64,000 bases of DNA from Mucilaginibacter sp. L196 (GTDB lineage Bacteria > Bacteroidota > Bacteroidia > Sphingobacteriales > Sphingobacteriaceae), in assembly GCF_009765905.1 (NCBI RefSeq), contig NZ_LMUO01000006.1, positions 50,676 to 114,675 on the forward strand, read 5' to 3'. A program made the translations under genes and the position numbers. Under the pieces are notes generated by a model, which was not told where the DNA came from, did not search any database, and worked only from the letters and a program-made list of their open reading frames with translations. Numbering within the stretch: the first letter of the stretch is position 1; each line of letters starts with the position of its first letter. Shown here piece by piece: positions 56,222-64,000 of the stretch.

Positions 56222-56312
56222 TTATCTCACGTGATTTTTTTATGTCGTAAAAATGTGAAACCAGCAATGCCACGCTAACAATTAATAACCCTATGGATAG
56301 TACTTGTGACAT
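56214..56312 (-). CDS. 32-residue single-pass membrane protein
   Basis: A short frame starts at the ATG at 56312, two bases after the previous gene's stop, and ends at the TGA at 56214. It overlaps the PP2C start by 8 bases. It encodes MSQVLSIGLLIVSVALLVSH then a basic tail (FYDIKKSREINE). This is a single membrane helix with a short charged end, in the style of small regulatory subunits. Its tight packing in the operon argues that it is translated, but it is short enough to be chance. Confidence 0.6.
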   Translation of the reverse strand: MSQVLSIGLLIVSVALLVSHFYDIKKSREINE

Positions 56313-56314
56313 AT

Positions 56315-57265
56315 TTATGATTTGAAAATATTGATACCAACAATGCCGTTCAACAATATTTTAGAATTTACAGGCAGTTCCTGCCATGCGGGTGAATTGA
56401 TATCGCTCCTGGGCACACTTTCTTCATTCAAAATAGTTTGTTCACCTACAGACGCCATGTAAAATTTGCTATCCGCCTTATTAAAACGGATCAAAAGATG
56501 CGGGGTGTTTACCCACTCCGAAGGAATCCGAAAGATGTATGGTTCTTCTCTTTCCTCCTCCCCGCCCGAAACTATAATTTCCTCGTCATTCATCAGGAAC
56601 TCTACTTTTTTACCGGCTAACTGTTTTTCAGGGAGAATGGTTTCCAGCCTTGCCAGGTATTTTTCCTTTTTCTTTACCACATCTTTTTCGTCGTATGACA
56701 AGTCCGCTAAATAAGGGATTTCATAATACCCCTCACTGTAATAATTAAAGCCCTTAAGTATGTCCTCGCTAATATCAAATGTTTGCGCTATACCCGTTTG
56801 CCTGGGTATAAAAGTTACCCGCAGGTTGTCTTCTTTCTTATTACTATCGGGCAATAGCTTACCAATAAAACCTATATCACCCCTTGCATAATCAGGATGC
56901 GATACCAAGCGGAACACCCATTTAGAACTTGAAGGCTCAACTGTTTTGCCCGCTTCACGATATTGCTTTAATAACTCGTAAAATCTTTTTACACTTTCAT
57001 CTACGATCAGCCCCAGGATGCCTGTTTTGTTATTAATAAACTCCTTATAATCTTCAGCATTAAGGCTGATGATGTATTCATGGTAAAATACGATGCGGCC
57101 CGCGAATGATAATTGGCGAATGCTATCGGTAAACTTGTCGATAATATAATTATAAACATCATCAGGGCTAAGCATAAGCTGCTTTTTATTTTTGCCGGTA
57201 TTTTCACTGGTTAAAAACCAGTCATGGATACCGATACGCTGCCAGATAGAAGGTTTTGAGTCCAT
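56315..57265 (-). CDS. FHA-like protein of the kinase operon
   Basis: The product has 316 residues with no signal peptide. The N-terminal half (YNYIIDKFTDSIRQLSFAGR) is helical. The C-terminal half shows an FHA-like all-beta stretch (TPHLLIRFNKADSKFYMASV, then SKILLNGIVGINIF), but a clear SxxH phosphate-binding loop is missing, so it may be a degenerate FHA. Its stop is 2 bases from the small membrane protein. Its start overlaps the kinase stop, so translation is coupled. Confidence 0.7.
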   Translation of the reverse strand: MDSKPSIWQRIGIHDWFLTSENTGKNKKQLMLSPDDVYNYIIDKFTDSIRQLSFAGRIVFYHEYIISLNAEDYKEFINNKTGILGLIVDESVKRFYELLKQYREAGKTVEPSSSKWVFRLVSHPDYARGDIGFIGKLLPDSNKKEDNLRVTFIPRQTGIAQTFDISEDILKGFNYYSEGYYEIPYLADLSYDEKDVVKKKEKYLARLETILPEKQLAGKKVEFLMNDEEIIVSGGEEEREEPYIFRIPSEWVNTPHLLIRFNKADSKFYMASVGEQTILNEESVPRSDINSPAWQELPVNSKILLNGIVGINIFKS

Positions 57266-58563
57266 TAATTCTGATTATTATTTGTTGTATCCGTATTGGT
57301 GCTGTCCGTATTTCCTGCTTTATTTTGCTCTGATCGTATAACACCCTGAATCGCACTTTGTGTAGTAGAATCTGCCTGTTTTCGTTTGTTTTGATAATCG
57401 GTATTATCTTCTTTTTGAATTATCGGTGGACTACTGTCGGGCTTAGCGATCGAATCGGGCACAGTGTGTGGTATCGCTTTCTCTACAGGCCTATTGTTGC
57501 TCAACAATGTGTAAGTGTTATAAGCCAAAGAAAACAAGAGCAAGATGACCAATACTGCAAAAACGAGAGAGGAAACTGTCATTTTTCCATCGCCGGCATT
57601 GGGTTGTAACAATGGAGTTTCCGCCTTGATTTCCTTAGCTATCTCTGTTTTTATTTCAGCTACGCTGCTTTGTGCTATCGCTTCATGTAGTTCTGTACCG
57701 TCACTATAGCGCCCTTCAGGTTGCTTTTCCAGGCACCTGCCAATTAAAGTCAGTAACCACCCCGGTACCTGCATCTCTCTTTCCTGCTGTGCGCTTGGCC
57801 AGCTTTTTGGCAGGTTTTCTCTGCGCAGTTTCAGCAAGTCCGGCAAAGGTGATTCCATGTGCGCGAGCATTACCGTATTCCTCGCTGTTTCCCCGTTATC
57901 ATGTAACGGGAACGGCACCTGCCCTGCCAGCAATTCGTAAAGTATGATGCCGTAACTATAGATATCTGTTCCGAAAAGCATCTTGCCCTCGTTTTGCTCC
58001 GGCGCCATGAATTCTATCGCCCCCGCATGCCGCATGCTGCTCCGCCTTTGCTCATCTGACATTACTGACAACCCAAAGTCGAGCAATACATAATTCCCTG
58101 AATGGATATTGAACTTTACATTGTTGCTTTTAATATCGCCATGTTTTACACCTACTTTATGGCAGTGCGACAATGCGCAGGCCAGCTGGTCGGCCAGCTT
58201 AATGGTTTCCTTAATGGTGAATATTTTTTCATTTGGCACTTTCAGCAATTCTTCCAGGTCTGGGCCTTCAATAAATTCCATCTCGATGAAAGGGAATGAA
58301 CCGCTCTCTGTAATACCTGAATTGAGTATCTTAACTACATTAGGGTTTGGAACTTCATTTACTTTTTTCAGCTTTTCTACTTCATTTATAAAGTTCCGGT
58401 AGTTTTTATCTTCCAGGCTTTCGCTATGGATCGGAGTGGGCAATATTTTAACAGCAGTAATTATTGGTCCTATTCGCCTGCCTTTATACACTGAGCCCTG
58501 CCCGCCTGTACGCAGGGCACCCATATTCTCTAATCCCGTGGTTATCGTAAATATTTTGCTCAT
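57265..58563 (-). CDS. Ser/Thr protein kinase, membrane-anchored
   Basis: The product has 432 residues. Kinase subdomains are intact: GALRTGGQGSVYKG (P-loop), AVKIL (Lys 39), KHGDIKSNNVKF (catalytic Asp 143), LDFGLS (Asp 162) and the MAPEQ block. The catalytic HGD replaces the usual HRD, so the Arg that pairs with the phosphorylated activation loop is missing; this often allows activity without that step. A membrane helix at about 332-352 precedes a Ser/Thr/Asn-rich tail of about 80 residues. No PASTA repeat is seen. It heads the operon. Confidence 0.92.
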   Translation of the reverse strand: MSKIFTITTGLENMGALRTGGQGSVYKGRRIGPIITAVKILPTPIHSESLEDKNYRNFINEVEKLKKVNEVPNPNVVKILNSGITESGSFPFIEMEFIEGPDLEELLKVPNEKIFTIKETIKLADQLACALSHCHKVGVKHGDIKSNNVKFNIHSGNYVLLDFGLSVMSDEQRRSSMRHAGAIEFMAPEQNEGKMLFGTDIYSYGIILYELLAGQVPFPLHDNGETARNTVMLAHMESPLPDLLKLRRENLPKSWPSAQQEREMQVPGWLLTLIGRCLEKQPEGRYSDGTELHEAIAQSSVAEIKTEIAKEIKAETPLLQPNAGDGKMTVSSLVFAVLVILLLFSLAYNTYTLLSNNRPVEKAIPHTVPDSIAKPDSSPPIIQKEDNTDYQNKRKQADSTTQSAIQGVIRSEQNKAGNTDSTNTDTTNNNQN

Positions 58564-58858
58564 GCTGATCGTTCAGTCAATTGCACTAATTAACGTAAAC
58601 TTATGTATTAAGTTTAAATAGTTTTGTATTAAAGTTGAAAGCCGGGGGGCGGATATTCGTTTTTGATCTCCCGCCGAAAATGAAACGTATATTTGAAATG
58701 AGCAGAAAGAAGAACCTTTCCCATTAAATTCACACGGATGTACTAACTCTTACTACCAATACAGATAGCATTAAATCAATTTCAGTTGAGATATTGATTT
58801 AAAGGACAATCTTTAATTATTATCCAACTTTGTTCAATCAGCTCCACAACATTATTTT
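58564..58858. other. Intergenic gap upstream of the kinase operon
   Basis: No gene is seen. On the reverse strand, TAAGTTTA at 58596-58603 is a near match to a -7 box about 33 bases from the kinase start and could be the operon promoter. Confidence 0.4.
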
Positions 58859-58957
58859 ATGATCGTGCGTATTCATCATTGTTCGCAGCAACCAATGATT
58901 TGGCAAACTCCGCTTTACCAACTACACCAAGCAGTAACCAGGCATTAGCATCGTTTT
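58859..58957 (-). pseudogene. Short C-terminal remnant of an unidentified gene
   Basis: Directly after the esterase stop codon, a different frame reads NDANAWLLLGVVGKAEFAKS followed by VAANNDEYARS and a stop. It looks like the natural end of a protein with no beginning, so it is probably a deletion scar. The gene cannot be identified. Confidence 0.4.
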
Positions 58958-59895
58958 TATTTAGCGTTAAGTTTTTCCGGTATAATCCCTGTTTCTACCA
59001 TCCACATTTCGCAAAGCTGTGTCCATAACTCTGTAGAACCGGGATTATTTCTTAAAGCGATAGCATGACCTCCCTGCGGGAAGGCGTGAAAACTAACCGG
59101 TATCTTATTTTGTAGCAAGGCCTGGTAAAACAGCAGGCTATTCATTGGGTTTACAGTTTTGTCGTTAACCGCGTCGACTATAAAGCACGGTGGCGTAGCC
59201 GGCGTTACCAGTAATTGCGGCGAAAACCTTTTCTTTAGCTCATCCGATGCGCCGGGACCCAGTAAACTTTTAACACTGCCCGCGTGGGCATATGATGTGC
59301 TCAGGTCTATAACCGGAGAAACAAGGATCATAAAATTCGGCTTAAAGGACACTTTATCCAGACTATCACCTATAGCCGATACATCATCGCCGATGGTTCC
59401 GGCTGATGCCGCAAGATGCCCGCCAGAAGACGACCCCATAATCCCGATCTTGTCAGTGTTAATGCCCCAATTGACCGCATTCGCCCTGATATACCTGATG
59501 GCACGCTGGGCATCCATTAGCGGGCCGGTTTCCCGCTGTTTCAGGTCCGCCGAATTTGGCAGGCGGTAATTAAGCACAAACGCACTTATCCCCATGGTAT
59601 TAAACCATTTAGCCAGTTGCAAACCACTAATAACGTATGCCAGGTGTTCATACCCGCCACCCGGGCAAATAACTACCGCCGCGCCTTTATTTTCCTGTTT
59701 ACCCGGAAAAAAAGCATACATGCCGGGTAGCATAACCCGAAAAACACGATCATTAGCTATGCTGTCTTTTAATTTCAGGTGCCTGGAATTCGGGATGTTA
59801 TCTTTAGGCCATATTGGTATAAAATCCTGAGCGTAAGCCGCCAAGGAACAGCACATTAAGATTATAATAAAGCTGTATTTAAATGAGTTTGCCAT
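58957..59895 (-). CDS. Secreted alpha/beta-hydrolase esterase
   Basis: The product has 312 residues. A signal peptide ending near YAQ precedes an alpha/beta-hydrolase. The oxyanion motif is CPGGGYEHLA, the nucleophile elbow GSSSGG, the acid DAVNDKTVNP and the His GGHAIALR. The BD-FAE/acetyl-xylan-esterase type is likely. In this cluster it probably removes acetyl or feruloyl groups from pectic side chains. It is the last gene of the right-hand reverse-strand cluster. Confidence 0.9.
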   Translation of the reverse strand: MANSFKYSFIIILMCCSLAAYAQDFIPIWPKDNIPNSRHLKLKDSIANDRVFRVMLPGMYAFFPGKQENKGAAVVICPGGGYEHLAYVISGLQLAKWFNTMGISAFVLNYRLPNSADLKQRETGPLMDAQRAIRYIRANAVNWGINTDKIGIMGSSSGGHLAASAGTIGDDVSAIGDSLDKVSFKPNFMILVSPVIDLSTSYAHAGSVKSLLGPGASDELKKRFSPQLLVTPATPPCFIVDAVNDKTVNPMNSLLFYQALLQNKIPVSFHAFPQGGHAIALRNNPGSTELWTQLCEMWMVETGIIPEKLNAK

Positions 59896-59919
59896 TTTTT
59901 CTGTTATAGACCTTGATGA

Positions 59920-60891
59920 TCACTCAATATTAGTTATAGCTTGAAGCGGATCCCAATCGCCAAAAACATTCCGAAGCGTAATTTGCCCCGCCCGAGCAGG
60001 TGTTAATTGTTTTGACCAGGTCACTCTGGCGGTAACATCAGCTGCCGGACCATAGTTTTCGAACTCCGCATAGCGTGCTGTTTTATAGCTTTCGGTTTTA
60101 TTCCAGTTGCTCCAGCCCTCGGCCTTCACTTGCTCGCCCAGGTAACAATGCATATAAATCACACAAGCGTAAGGACGCCATGGACGGCCAAGCGACACCA
60201 TATGCAGGGCACTATCGCCGGTTAGGGTACAATTGTTAAACACAAAGCCATAGGGATGATCTTGAGGTGTTGAGGCAGCAGTAACATGTGAGTTTTTTTT
60301 GCTGTGGATATGGCAGTTTTCAAACCATGCTGTAGCGGAGCCAAAAATAAAATCGGTTGTTCCTTCTATATAGCAATCTTTGTAATACTGACGGCTTTTA
60401 TCGTTGTTCAGGAATAAAATGTCTTGGTTACCGACAAAGCGACAGTCTGTAAAAACAGCTTTATCGCCATCCGCCTCGACTGCTACGGCCTGCCCTGCGC
60501 TAAAACCGGCATCATTGCGAAAGGTAATATCACGTGCCTGGAAGTTATAGCCATTGATAAGAAAACTATAAGAGGAACGTGTACTGATATTATTTCCACT
60601 CGCGGATACCTTACCCGAGTGGTCGTCATAAGTCAGAATGGTATTAAAGCGCGACTCGCCCCTTAACTCTACAAAGTTTTTACCAGAGTCCAAATGAAGT
60701 TTTTCCTTGTAAATGCCATGCTTAATGAAAATCACGATACGGGTTTGATTATTCATGGGGACTGCATTTATGGCTTCCTGCACCGTTTTATAATTGCCAC
60801 TGCCATCGGCTGCCACAATCAGGCGCCTGGCCTGGCCAAAAGAAAAGCTCATTAAAAGTTCGAAACACAACAACAATAAAACTTTCTTCAT
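59920..60891 (-). CDS. Pectin methylesterase (CE8), secreted
   Basis: The product has 323 residues. A signal peptide (SFGQ) precedes a parallel beta-helix. Signatures are GNYKTVQEAINAVP, AVAVEADGD, the acid/base Asp in FVGNQDILFL, the nucleophile Asp in GTTDFIFGSATAWFENC and the closing LGRPWRP. It de-esterifies homogalacturonan and makes it accessible to the GH28 enzymes. Its start codon overlaps the CE12 stop (ATGA), so the two are translated together. Confidence 0.95.
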   Translation of the reverse strand: MKKVLLLLCFELLMSFSFGQARRLIVAADGSGNYKTVQEAINAVPMNNQTRIVIFIKHGIYKEKLHLDSGKNFVELRGESRFNTILTYDDHSGKVSASGNNISTRSSYSFLINGYNFQARDITFRNDAGFSAGQAVAVEADGDKAVFTDCRFVGNQDILFLNNDKSRQYYKDCYIEGTTDFIFGSATAWFENCHIHSKKNSHVTAASTPQDHPYGFVFNNCTLTGDSALHMVSLGRPWRPYACVIYMHCYLGEQVKAEGWSNWNKTESYKTARYAEFENYGPAADVTARVTWSKQLTPARAGQITLRNVFGDWDPLQAITNIE

Positions 60892-61649
60892 TTGCCGGTT
60901 TGCTTACTTTTAACAATCCGGTCTTCGAGGTCGAGGTGCAAGCGCTTGATTTCGTTTAACACCAGTTCCGCCATCAGCCTCGCACCGTATTCATTAAAGT
61001 GGGTATTATCGCGCCTTCCTAATGGATAATTAGGATGTTCCCCGGAATCAACCTGCATGTAGATCATTTTAGCTGTTTCCGGCCCCAGCTTATCGACTAA
61101 CTCCCGGCTCCGTTCATCCAAATCAATAACCGGCACTTTTAGTGAATCGCCGACGGCTCTTACCGCATTTGAATATTCGAGGTGTGTTTCCTTTATTTTA
61201 CCATCCTTATCGAAACTACACCTGGTAACCGGGGTGATCAACACCGGAATAGCATTTTTGCCGCGTGCCTGGGTAATAAACAAGATCAGGTTTTTCCGGT
61301 AATCGCTTACCGGTGTGTACCTGTCGGCGAACTGAGGTTGATTTGCCTCGTCATTATGGCCAAATTGTATCAGTACATAATCACCGGCCTGCAGGCTGTC
61401 AACAATGGGTGCCCAGCGGTTCTCACTTATAAATGTACGGGTACTTCTGCCGCCCCTGGCTTCGTTTCTGATACTTACCGAACTATCAAAATAATCGGCA
61501 AAAGGCATACCCCAACCAGTAAGCGGTAGCCGGTCCTTGGTATAAAGGCACATCGTAGAATCACCTATCATATAAATTTTGATAGGTTTGGGTGGTAAGG
61601 TAACCGCTACTAGCAGAAAACCGGCGGTAAAGATCTTTTTCAGCTTCAT
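60888..61649 (-). CDS. Rhamnogalacturonan acetylesterase (CE12), copy 1
   Basis: The product has 253 residues. A short signal (PPKPIKIYMIGDSTMCLY) holds the catalytic Ser in GDSTM. GGRSTRTFISE and IQFGHNDEANQ are SGNH blocks II and III, and DNTHFNEYGARLMAEL holds Asp and His. It removes acetyl groups from rhamnogalacturonan. Domain layout is identical to the next gene upstream, from which it is probably a tandem duplicate. Confidence 0.93.
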   Translation of the reverse strand: MKLKKIFTAGFLLVAVTLPPKPIKIYMIGDSTMCLYTKDRLPLTGWGMPFADYFDSSVSIRNEARGGRSTRTFISENRWAPIVDSLQAGDYVLIQFGHNDEANQPQFADRYTPVSDYRKNLILFITQARGKNAIPVLITPVTRCSFDKDGKIKETHLEYSNAVRAVGDSLKVPVIDLDERSRELVDKLGPETAKMIYMQVDSGEHPNYPLGRRDNTHFNEYGARLMAELVLNEIKRLHLDLEDRIVKSKQTGK

Positions 61650-61661
61650 TTCCTTGTATTG

Positions 61662-62450
61662 CTATTTTATAGGTAAATCTTTTCCTTTTATTATCCTCGC
61701 AGCAAGTTCGGGCTGTATAACTCTTATGCGGGCCAATACCAGTTCGGCCATTTTACGGGCACCCAACTCATTAAAATGCGTGTTATCTTCCTTGCCTTCG
61801 GGGTAATTAGGATTTTCTCCGGGCAGCAAATGATTAAACAACAGGTTTGATTGGTCAGGACCAAGCTTTTGCAGCAACTGCATGCTTAAACTGTCCAGGT
61901 CAATTAAAGGCACATTATTTTTTGCCGCTACATCCCTCATTATTTGCGCGTATTCCACATGGGTATCCACTACTTTACCGGTAGTATCAAAATTTCTGCG
62001 GGTAACTGGTGTTATTAATATCGGGTTAACCTCCTTATTTCTGGCCTCTGTTACAAAACGGGTAAGGTTGCTACGAAACTCATCCGGTGTAGCATAGCTG
62101 CCTTTGGTTTTTACTTCATCGTTATGGCCGAATTGTATTAGCAGATAATCGCCCTTTTTCATATTGGCGGCAACAGATTGCCACCGGCCCTCGTTGATAA
62201 ATGTTTTCGTGCTTCGCCCGTTTTGTGCACGATTGTCAACAGTTACCGTCTGATCCCAAAAAATGGCAAAGGGCATTCCCCATCCCGTTTCGGGATATGC
62301 CGATTTCGCTTTTATCGACATGGTAGAATCGCCTATCATATAAATGGTTATAGGATCCTGTAATTGCGTAAATCCCATCAGGACTAAAAAAAAAGAACCG
62401 ATTAGTACACGTTGGTACACGTTTTTTTTTGCGAAAAGTTTATTTAACAT
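61662..62450 (-). CDS. Rhamnogalacturonan acetylesterase (CE12), copy 2
   Basis: The product has 262 residues. It has a signal segment (VLIGSFFLVLMGFTQLQD), the Ser in YMIGDSTMSIK, NGRSTKTFINEGRW, LIQFGHNDEVK, ITPVTRRNFD and DNTHFNELGARKMAEL. It lies 12 bases after the next GH28 gene and 12 bases before copy 1. The copies share most motif residues but differ in the N-terminus, so they may act on different acetyl positions. Confidence 0.93.
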   Translation of the reverse strand: MLNKLFAKKNVYQRVLIGSFFLVLMGFTQLQDPITIYMIGDSTMSIKAKSAYPETGWGMPFAIFWDQTVTVDNRAQNGRSTKTFINEGRWQSVAANMKKGDYLLIQFGHNDEVKTKGSYATPDEFRSNLTRFVTEARNKEVNPILITPVTRRNFDTTGKVVDTHVEYAQIMRDVAAKNNVPLIDLDSLSMQLLQKLGPDQSNLLFNHLLPGENPNYPEGKEDNTHFNELGARKMAELVLARIRVIQPELAARIIKGKDLPIK

Positions 62451-62462
62451 ATTAGTATAATA

Positions 62463-64000
62463 TTATTGTATAGTTATTGCGCTTTTATCCAAGTGTTTTT
62501 CAAGTTTAAGCGGCTCAGCTAAACTTTTCAGGTTGGTATCTGACACTTTAACACCCTTTGTACTTCCGCTTGCCGAAATAAATATTGAGGTGTTACTATT
62601 AAATCCAATGCTGTTAAAAGTTATATTCTGCGCGTTATTCAGTTCGATCAATGTTGATGCTGGCGAAATTAGCTTTACATTTTCCAAAGAAATATCCGCC
62701 GCGTCCACCGCGCTGAATGCAGTTTTTGCAGATATAACCATATTCGACATATATATATGATTCACCGGCATTTCAGGCAGCCCAGTAATGGCGATGGCGG
62801 ATCTGGCATTATTACAATAAATGTCGCTGATATGAAAATCCTGAAAACGTGGTGTTCTGCTATTCACCGCCACCTGTGCGGATGTGCCGTCCTTAGCATC
62901 TTCGTCATAATAGGTATTGAAAAGTATGGCTTCATTTAAAATATCGCGCATATAAATATGATCCACAAATACATCATGTACCAAGCCACCACGGCCACGG
63001 CTACTTTTTACACGTATGCCAACATCCGTATTTACAAAATCACAATTGGTAACATATATGTTTTGCATACCACCATCTGTATTGCTGCCTATTACAAACC
63101 CACCGTGCGCATGGTAAACGATACAATCGGCAATAATGATATTTTTCAGGGCAGGATCAGTAGCCGCATCTCCTTTATTACCACTTGATTTCATACAGAT
63201 ACCGTCATCACCAGCATTTACTGTGCAGTGATAAACCGCTGCGTTTTTGCAGGACGACAAATCAATACCATCGCCGTTTTGCGCATAATATTCATTGTTT
63301 ATAGTCACATTACGAATGATCATATCGGTGCAGTTCCGGGGATTGAGTGCAAACTGAGGTGAATTTTTAAATGTGGGTCCATCTATGATTACCCCAGTGC
63401 TGTTCTGTACCGACACCATTGTCGGACGAGTATTTTCTGTTGTAGGATAATACATGCTGCCATCCTTGCTAACCGAGCCGCCAGCTTTTACCAGGTCTCC
63501 CCAAAGAGTTGGTGCAGCCTTGCTTTTTTTGAGTGGCCGCCAGGTATCGCCCCCCCCGTCATAAACCCCCTCGCCGGTAATTCCAACATTATGGAGGTTA
63601 TTTCCTGACAAGGGCAACTTTGCCTTACCATTAGCAACCGGATATTGAGCATGATCGGTAGTAAAGATTATCAGTGCACCGCGATCGGCATGCAGGTTCA
63701 CATTACTTTGCAGTTCGATAGGCCCGGTAAGCCACAACCCAGGGGGGATCTGTACTACACCGCCGCCAGCGGCATTACATGCCGAGATCGCTTTTTCAAT
63801 GGCGGTTGTATTGAGTGTTTGACCATCGCCAATTGCACCGTAGTCCTGTATATTAAAAGCTTTATCGTTAAAATGAGGTTCATTTATCGTCATTTTAAAC
63901 GGGGCGTGAGCAAGATAATAAGCCAGATCTTTTTCACTACCCTGTGCATCAGCGGTATTGGCTATCGCGGCTAAAAAAATATAGGCAAGGACAAGAATTG
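62463..64000 (-). CDS. GH28 polygalacturonase-family enzyme, 5' end beyond window
   Basis: The frame runs from the stop at 62463 to beyond the right edge; the first in-frame Met at 63893 is not the start, because a signal-like stretch (ILVLAYIFLAAIANTADAQG) precedes it in frame. GH28 blocks are NGDGIDL, GDDGICMKSS, HGGFVIGS and RVKSSRGRGG, complete with the catalytic Asp set. It would cleave the pectin backbone after the esterases next to it have removed the blocking groups. Confidence 0.93.
   Translation of the reverse strand, partial: ILVLAYIFLAAIANTADAQGSEKDLAYYLAHAPFKMTINEPHFNDKAFNIQDYGAIGDGQTLNTTAIEKAISACNAAGGGVVQIPPGLWLTGPIELQSNVNLHADRGALIIFTTDHAQYPVANGKAKLPLSGNNLHNVGITGEGVYDGGGDTWRPLKKSKAAPTLWGDLVKAGGSVSKDGSMYYPTTENTRPTMVSVQNSTGVIIDGPTFKNSPQFALNPRNCTDMIIRNVTINNEYYAQNGDGIDLSSCKNAAVYHCTVNAGDDGICMKSSGNKGDAATDPALKNIIIADCIVYHAHGGFVIGSNTDGGMQNIYVTNCDFVNTDVGIRVKSSRGRGGLVHDVFVDHIYMRDILNEAILFNTYYDEDAKDGTSAQVAVNSRTPRFQDFHISDIYCNNARSAIAITGLPEMPVNHIYMSNMVISAKTAFSAVDAADISLENVKLISPASTLIELNNAQNITFNSIGFNSNTSIFISASGSTKGVKVSDTNLKSLAEPLKLEKHLDKSAITIQ

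Noticed and set aside
59159..59569. Antisense 136-residue frame in the esterase gene
   Set aside because: It overlaps an intact alpha/beta-hydrolase and has no recognisable domain.
63893..63895. ATG at 63893 as the start of the last GH28 gene
   Set aside because: The frame continues upstream into a signal peptide that runs off the window.

Overview
The window looks like a chromosome segment of a soil or plant-associated Bacteroidota, most plausibly a Sphingobacteriaceae member such as Mucilaginibacter or Pedobacter. That placement is inference from SusC/SusD genes, a hybrid two-component (HTCS) regulator, promoters of the TAnnTTTG type, A-rich translation starts and family-level resemblance. 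No rRNA or taxonomic marker is present.

Layout. (1) 1-6.6 kb: the 5' part of a large secreted surface protein (reverse strand, runs off the left edge), a decayed NTF2-like gene, a TonB-type outer-membrane receptor, an RRM RNA-binding protein and a lipoprotein. (2) 6.8-21.2 kb: a phage-derived block with small terminase, broken large terminase, ClpP-like protease/scaffold, major capsid, portal, adaptor, collagen-like and lectin-like fibre genes, an FkbM methyltransferase and a lysis cassette. A signal peptidase I gene lies inside it. No integrase, repressor, tape measure, sheath or baseplate gene is visible. Almost every junction between head genes carries its own short repeat, usually able to fold into a hairpin. 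(3) 21.2-23.6 kb: two tRNA-Leu genes, a beta-propeller gene, tRNA-Lys and a decayed gene. (4) 23.6-48.4 kb: a polysaccharide utilisation locus for pectic galactan/arabinogalactan, with GH28, GH27, GH43, GH39, an SGNH protein, GH2, three tandem GH53 galactanases, SusD and SusC on the reverse strand, and a divergent HTCS regulator. (5) 48.6-58.6 kb: an XRE regulator, a HAD phosphatase, and a reverse-strand operon of Ser/Thr kinase, FHA-like protein, 32-residue membrane protein, PP2C phosphatase with a beta-helix tail, a giant RodA/FtsW-PBP fusion, and an FHA protein. (6) 58.9-64 kb: a second pectin cluster with an esterase, pectin methylesterase, two rhamnogalacturonan acetylesterases and a GH28 that runs off the right edge.

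How the genes work together. SusC/SusD would import galactan oligosaccharides released by the lipoprotein GH53 enzymes. GH2, GH27, GH43 and GH39 would trim them, and the HTCS would sense the product and activate the operon. The right-hand cluster removes methyl and acetyl esters and cuts the uronic acid backbone. The kinase/phosphatase/FHA operon resembles the actinobacterial pstP-rodA-pbpA-pknA-pknB region in gene content. Here the SEDS glycosyltransferase and the transpeptidase are one polypeptide, which I consider the most striking object in the window. Next in interest are the tail-less phage block with its junction repeats and the chain of overlapping stop/start codons between its terminase genes.
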